In this document: piece after piece, positions 60,433 through 64,000 of the stretch
Numbering within the stretch: position 1 is the first letter of the stretch
Layout: every line of letters begins with the position of its first letter
Origin: Paenibacillus gallinarum
GTDB lineage: Bacteria > Bacillota > Bacilli > Paenibacillales > Paenibacillaceae
DNA: 64,000 nucleotides
Assembly (NCBI RefSeq): GCF_014836635.1
Contig: NZ_JACSQL010000001.1
Location: forward strand, 434,001 to 498,000
Direction: 5' to 3'
Notes under the pieces: model-generated
Told to the model about the DNA's origin: nothing
What the model saw: only the letters and a program-made list of their open reading frames with translations
Database searches by the model: none
Made by a program: the position numbers and the translations under genes

Positions 60433-60455
60433 ATGTAAGATTTGGGATTTATACT
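60427..60455 (+). promoter_or_regulatory. Sigma-A promoter of glnA
   Basis: -35 TTGACG, exactly 17 bp, -10 TATACT. Confidence 0.78.
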
Positions 60456-60536
60456 TACCTCAGTTGAAAATTAGATTGATGAACATTCACAAGGTTATGG
60501 GTGTTTAATGTTCGGAAAAATTGGGAGGAAGAACAT

Positions 60537-61961
60537 ATGTCTGTTGAAAATGTATTGAAAACAATCCAGGAAAGCAACATTGAGTGGGTCGATTTTCGTT
60601 TTGTAGATTTATCTGGTCGCGCGCATCACATTAGTTTGCCGTCTACCGAAGTAGATGCAGAAACGTTCGTTAATGGAGTAGCATTTGATGGATCTTCCAT
60701 TCCAGGCTTCCGCGGGATCGAAGAATCTGACATGGTTATGATGCCAGATCCAGAATCCACTTTTATTGATCCATTTACTCAACATCCAACCCTTAATATT
60801 ATGTGTGACATATTTACTCCTGATGGTGAGCGTTATGAACGTGACCCGCGCAGTATTGCTGTTAAAGCGGAAGAATATCTGCAAAAAACAGGTATCGGTA
60901 CTCGTGCTAATTTCGCCCCTGAATCTGAATTCTTCATTTTTGATGATGTACGTTATGAAAGTGGAACAAACAGCGCTTCTTTCTTCGTTGATTCCGAAGA
61001 AGCTGGTTGGAATACCAATCGTAAAGAAGAAGGCGGAAACCTTGGATTTAAAGTCCGCGTAAAAGGTGGATATGTTCCTGTGGCTCCAGTAGATACACAA
61101 CAAGACATCCGTAGTGAAATGTCTCGTTTGCTTGAAGAAGCAGGCATGCGCGTAGAACGTCATCACCATGAAGTAGCTACAGCAGGTCAAGCCGAGATCA
61201 ATTTCCGTTTTGACACTCTTACGAAAACAGCAGATAATCTCCTCGCATATAAATACATTGTACATAACACAGCCCGTCAATACGGTAAAACGGCAACGTT
61301 TATGCCAAAACCTCTGTTTGGTGATAACGGTAGCGGAATGCACGTTCACCAATCTATCTTTGACGGCGACACTCCACTATTCTATGAAAAAGGCGGATAC
61401 GCTAACCTTAGTGAAATGGCACTCCATTACATCGGTGGTATTCTATACCATGCGCCAGCATTGATTGCATTAACTAACCCAAGCACGAACTCATTTAAAC
61501 GTCTTGTACCTGGTTATGAAGCTCCAGTAAACCTTGTATATTCCAAAGGGAACCGCTCTGCAGCAGTACGTATACCAGTCGCAGCAGTAACACCTAAAGG
61601 ATGTCGTATCGAATTCCGTACTCCGGACTCTACAGCGAATCCATATCTTGCATTTGCAGCAATGCTGATGGCAGGTCTTGATGGAATCAAACGTAAAATC
61701 AATCCTACAGAGCTTGGTTACGGACCAGTAGACAAAAATATCTATGAATTGCCTGAAGACGATAAAGCGAACATTCGCAGTGTTCCGACTTCTTTAGAAG
61801 AAGCACTGGATGCACTGGCTGCGGATTGTGAATTCTTGACTGAAGGCGGCGTATTTACAAAAGATTTCATCGACAATTACATTAAAATCAAACGCAATGA
61901 AGCTAAATCCGTTGCAATTCGTGTCCATCCACACGAATATAGTCTGTATTATGACTGCTAA
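60537..61961 (+). CDS. glnA: Type I glutamine synthetase, GSI-beta-like
   Basis: 474-aa ammonia-assimilating enzyme making glutamine from glutamate. Motifs: DGSSIPGFRGIEESDM, APESEFFIFD (metal Glu), HHHEVATAGQAEI, the ATP loop KPLFGDNGSGMHVHQS and NRSAAVRIP. The length and C-terminus are closer to E. coli/cyanobacterial GSI-beta than to the roughly 444-aa Bacillus GSI-alpha. Tyr403 in NIYELPEDD aligns with the adenylylation tyrosine of E. coli (NLYDLP). ATG 60537 has GGGAGGAAG upstream. Promoter with GlnR/TnrA boxes; no glnR gene adjacent. Confidence 0.95.
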   Translation: MSVENVLKTIQESNIEWVDFRFVDLSGRAHHISLPSTEVDAETFVNGVAFDGSSIPGFRGIEESDMVMMPDPESTFIDPFTQHPTLNIMCDIFTPDGERYERDPRSIAVKAEEYLQKTGIGTRANFAPESEFFIFDDVRYESGTNSASFFVDSEEAGWNTNRKEEGGNLGFKVRVKGGYVPVAPVDTQQDIRSEMSRLLEEAGMRVERHHHEVATAGQAEINFRFDTLTKTADNLLAYKYIVHNTARQYGKTATFMPKPLFGDNGSGMHVHQSIFDGDTPLFYEKGGYANLSEMALHYIGGILYHAPALIALTNPSTNSFKRLVPGYEAPVNLVYSKGNRSAAVRIPVAAVTPKGCRIEFRTPDSTANPYLAFAAMLMAGLDGIKRKINPTELGYGPVDKNIYELPEDDKANIRSVPTSLEEALDALAADCEFLTEGGVFTKDFIDNYIKIKRNEAKSVAIRVHPHEYSLYYDC

Positions 61962-61988
61962 GTAGCACTTATCCAATTCGTCTTTTAA

Positions 61989-62019
61989 GAACCCTCGGGA
62001 ATGATATTTCCGGGGGTTT
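61989..62019 (+). terminator. Terminator after glnA
   Basis: AACCCTCGGGAA / TTCCGGGGGTT stem; only a weak T-tail. Confidence 0.65.
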
Positions 62020-62159
62020 CATAATATTGTAATATATGTAACAGATATGAGGTATAAATACACTTGATATCACGAACATTTATTGCTATCATAGCCATTA
62101 TCATACGTATCATTAGATGTCATATAAAGATAACAGGGAGAGAAGGGCGGTTATTTATA

Positions 62160-63248
62160 ATGAATAAAAGAGCGTTCAATTTCAATGCAGGGCCAGCAGC
62201 ATTACCATTAGAGGTGCTCGAACGGGCACAGGCAGAACTTGTAGATTATAAGGGTACTGGCATGTCAATTATGGAAATGTCTCATCGCGGAGCAGTATAT
62301 GAATCAGTACATAATGAGGCTCAGGAACGTTTGTTATCTCTTCTTGGCAATCCTAAAGGTTATAAAGTATTATTTCTGCAAGGTGGAGCGAGCACTCAGT
62401 TCGCTATGATCCCTATGAATTTTCTTTCTACGGGCCTAACAGGTAGTTATGTTAATACAGGCAGCTGGGCTAAGAAAGCTATCTCAGAAGCGAAAATCAT
62501 TGGTGAGACCCATATTGCTGCTTCTGGTGAAAACAGCAAGTTTATGAAGTTGCCAGATCTGTCAGGAATAGAAATTGCAGAGAACACGGCTTATCTGCAT
62601 ATGACTTCTAATGAAACGATTGAGGGAACACAGTTCAAAGATTTCCCAGACACGAGTAATACACCGCTTATCGTAGATATGTCCAGTGATATTTTGAGCA
62701 GACCTCTAGATATGAACAAGTTTGATATGATTTATGCTGGAGCACAGAAAAATTTGGGGCCGTCAGGGGTTACCGTAGTTATTGCAAAAGAAGAAATGCT
62801 GACAGATTCTCCAAAAACAATTCCATCCATGCTTCGTTATGATACGTTCCTAGGAAACAATTCGCTATATAATACGCCTCCATCCTTTGGAGTGTATTTA
62901 GTAAATGAAGTGCTGAAATGGATTGAAGAACAAGGCGGTCTCGCGCAAGTCGAGAAAGCGAATGAGAAGAAAGCAGGATCCATCTATCAAGTCATCGATG
63001 ATAGCCAAGGTTTTTACCGGGGTTGTGTAGATGCTGAGGATCGTTCTAGAATGAACGTAACTTTCCGTCTGGCTGATGAAGTACTGGAGAAGGAATTTAT
63101 TAAACAGTCGGAAAAAGAAGGTTTTATCGGAATTAAGGGACACCGGAGTGTAGGTGGACTCCGAGCTTCCATTTATAATGCGGTTCCCGATGAAAGCGTA
63201 AAGGCACTTACAGATTTTATGAAACAATTTCAGAAAATAAATGGTTAA
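62160..63248 (+). CDS. serC: Phosphoserine aminotransferase
   Basis: 362-aa PLP enzyme converting 3-phosphohydroxypyruvate to phosphoserine in serine synthesis. Conserved features are FNAGPAALP at the N-terminus, QGGASTQFAMIP, the aspartate in VDMSSDILS, PLP Lys197 (GAQKNLGPSG) and GHRSVGGLRASIYN at the C-terminus. The frame opens at 62064, but AAGGGCGG 9 nt before ATG 62160 defines the start. The upstream extension would also run through a -10-like TATAAA. Monocistronic. Confidence 0.96.
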   Translation: MNKRAFNFNAGPAALPLEVLERAQAELVDYKGTGMSIMEMSHRGAVYESVHNEAQERLLSLLGNPKGYKVLFLQGGASTQFAMIPMNFLSTGLTGSYVNTGSWAKKAISEAKIIGETHIAASGENSKFMKLPDLSGIEIAENTAYLHMTSNETIEGTQFKDFPDTSNTPLIVDMSSDILSRPLDMNKFDMIYAGAQKNLGPSGVTVVIAKEEMLTDSPKTIPSMLRYDTFLGNNSLYNTPPSFGVYLVNEVLKWIEEQGGLAQVEKANEKKAGSIYQVIDDSQGFYRGCVDAEDRSRMNVTFRLADEVLEKEFIKQSEKEGFIGIKGHRSVGGLRASIYNAVPDESVKALTDFMKQFQKING

Positions 63249-63278
63249 TACATGAATTATTAAAGAAATTTTCATTTA

Positions 63279-63312
63279 CCTCCCACAAAAGTTTGTGGGA
63301 GGCTTTCTTTTA
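63279..63312 (+). terminator. Terminator after serC
   Basis: CCTCCCACAAA / TTTGTGGGAGG with a T-rich tail. Confidence 0.9.
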
Positions 63313-63362
63313 TATTATAATTTAATTCTTATACAGTTCATACAAGAGGAGAAATGAGTCAG

Positions 63363-63827
63363 ATGGCATTACACATCGTATTAGTGGAACCCGAGATTCC
63401 GGCGAACACCGGCAATATAGCAAGAACTTGTGCTGCAACAGGAACCCATCTTCATCTTGTCCACCCGCTTGGTTTTAACACAGATGACCGTACGTTGAAA
63501 CGTGCAGGGCTGGACTACTGGCATGCCGTAAATATTGAATATCATAATTCTTTTGAAGAAGTACAGCAGAAATATGCCGGCAGTCGGTTTTTTTATGCAA
63601 CTACAAAAGCAAAGAATAGGTATTCCGACTTCCAATTTCAGGATGGAGACTTCCTAGTTTTTGGAAAAGAGACAAAAGGGCTTCCTCCGGAATTGATCGC
63701 CGAGAATCAGGAAACCTGTATGCGTATGCCAATGTCAGATGCAGTCAGATCTCTAAATTTGTCCAATTCTGCGGCAATAATCGTATATGAGGCGCTAAAA
63801 CAACTGGATTTCCCTGGAATTGAATAA
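63363..63827 (+). CDS. trmL: tRNA (cytidine(34)-2'-O)-methyltransferase TrmL
   Basis: 154-aa SPOUT-family (alpha/beta-knot) methyltransferase acting on the wobble base of tRNA-Leu. Motifs are EPEIPANTGNIARTC (SPOUT motif 1), LVFGKETKGLP (motif 2) and MRMPMSDAVRSLNLSNSAAI (motif 3 and knot). Two in-frame ATGs exist; MALHIVLVEP from 63363 matches the usual family start, while ATG 63354 is only 2 nt after AGAGGAG. Confidence 0.94.
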   Translation: MALHIVLVEPEIPANTGNIARTCAATGTHLHLVHPLGFNTDDRTLKRAGLDYWHAVNIEYHNSFEEVQQKYAGSRFFYATTKAKNRYSDFQFQDGDFLVFGKETKGLPPELIAENQETCMRMPMSDAVRSLNLSNSAAIIVYEALKQLDFPGIE

Positions 63828-63905
63828 TTTAGTTCATTCTGGTAACCAGCTTTCCTAATTATGGTAGCTAAAATAAAGTTAATAATTTTATTAATTATTG
63901 CAGGA

Positions 63906-63912
63906 TTCGACA
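63906..63912. promoter_or_regulatory. Spo0A box upstream of the probable abrB
   Basis: TTCGACA, the exact reverse complement of the 0A-box TGTCGAA, 72 bp before the abrB-like start. In Bacillus Spo0A-P represses abrB. Confidence 0.55.
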
Positions 63913-63938
63913 AAAACGTAGCGAATGTATAAACTATA

Positions 63939-63950
63939 GTACAATTGTAC
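63939..63950. repeat. 12-bp perfect palindrome in the abrB-like promoter region
   Basis: GTACAATTGTAC; it also contains a TACAAT that could serve as a -10. Confidence 0.4.
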
Positions 63951-63984
63951 CTAGAAATATTTTGAACAGGAGTGTGTACTGTTA

Positions 63985-64000
63985 ATGAAACCTGCTGGAG
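63985..64000 (+). CDS. abrB: Probable AbrB-family transition-state regulator (first five codons only)
   Basis: ATG 63985 follows CAGGAG with usual spacing and encodes M-K-P-A-G before the window ends. Many Paenibacillus/Bacillus AbrB and SpoVT-type swapped-hairpin regulators begin with M-K-(P/S)-(A/T)-G. The Spo0A box just upstream supports this, but five residues cannot prove the family. Confidence 0.5.

Noticed and set aside
60609..61352. A 247-codon open frame on the - strand inside glnA
   Set aside because: It is fully antisense to a highly conserved enzyme, has Cys/Phe/His-rich nonsense composition and no ribosome-binding site.
62064..62159. In-frame N-terminal extension of serC from TTG 62064
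   Set aside because: It begins at or next to a -10-like TATAAA and lacks a ribosome-binding site, while ATG 62160 has AAGGGCGG and the standard family N-terminus.
1..64000. CRISPR arrays, insertion sequences, integrative elements
   Set aside because: No regularly spaced direct repeats, transposase, integrase or terminal inverted repeats were found; short palindromes are terminators or single operators.

Overview
The window is a chromosomal segment of a low-to-mid GC, spore-forming Gram-positive bacterium, most likely Paenibacillus or a close relative. The evidence is T-box leaders before pheS and thrS, an S-box (SAM-I) riboswitch before metA, spore genes (CotF-like coat proteins, gamma-type SASP with a sigma-G-like promoter, Spo0E-like phosphatase, YtxC, an AbrB start under a Spo0A box), the futalosine-pathway enzyme MqnC, and Bacillus-like synteny (pheS-pheT-zapA-mutS2, ytxC-thrS, metI-metC, khtT-khtU, alaR-alaT, liaF-S-R). 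No prophage, insertion sequence, CRISPR array or rRNA was seen. Most genes run on the + strand; the - strand islands are 21130-22035, 37100-38267 and 43398-46516.

Layout. 1-7400: the end of a sporulation-type histidine kinase, leucyl aminopeptidase, a MoxR/DUF58/DUF4129 operon and an HMGL-like aldolase. 7400-10170: a membrane EAL protein with a degenerate GGDEF domain, then tRNA-Pro and tRNA-Gly. 10190-13740: an SGNH hydrolase, then an ABC-F ATPase behind a terminator-bearing leader. 13760-24660: T-box-pheST, a very large ZapA fused to a coiled coil, a convergent CuA-type lipoprotein and holin-like membrane protein, and mutS2. 24690-37040: a zinc-ribbon protein, MFS transporter, spore coat proteins, alaR-alaT, a Spo0E-like protein, cobalamin salvage (cobU, pduO), a pseudouridine synthase, an ArsC/Spx-like protein, a 5'-3' exonuclease, a MOSC protein, a ROK kinase and an HRDC protein. 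37100-42090: corA with a long leader on the - strand, and the S-box metA-metI-metC operon. 42160-46520: mqnC, a YitT-like protein, the KhtTU K+/H+ antiporter and a hypothetical protein. 46690-49920: ytxC and T-box-thrS. 50000-57990: a 3D-domain protein, SASP, LiaFSR, HtrA and an OmpR-type two-component system, which reads as a cell-envelope stress block. 58020-64000: ispH, DAHP synthase, a GlnR/TnrA-controlled GSI-beta-like glnA, serC, trmL and the first codons of a probable abrB.

The observation I rate highest is the corA leader. A good sigma-A promoter gives a roughly 230-nt 5' UTR carrying a well-placed 31-codon ORF whose N-terminus is packed with Asp and Pro (M-D-G-D-P-R-P-D-W-Q-P). This resembles in principle the acidic/proline start of enterobacterial MgtL, through which ribosome destabilisation senses Mg2+, and no M-box is visible. 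Next are the ABC-F leader (promoter, micro-ORFs, and a terminator whose 5' arm overlaps them), the ZapA/giant coiled-coil fusion, and the E. coli-like glutamine synthetase with an adenylylation-site-like tyrosine under Firmicute GlnR boxes. All functional statements rest on sequence reading alone; no database search was run.
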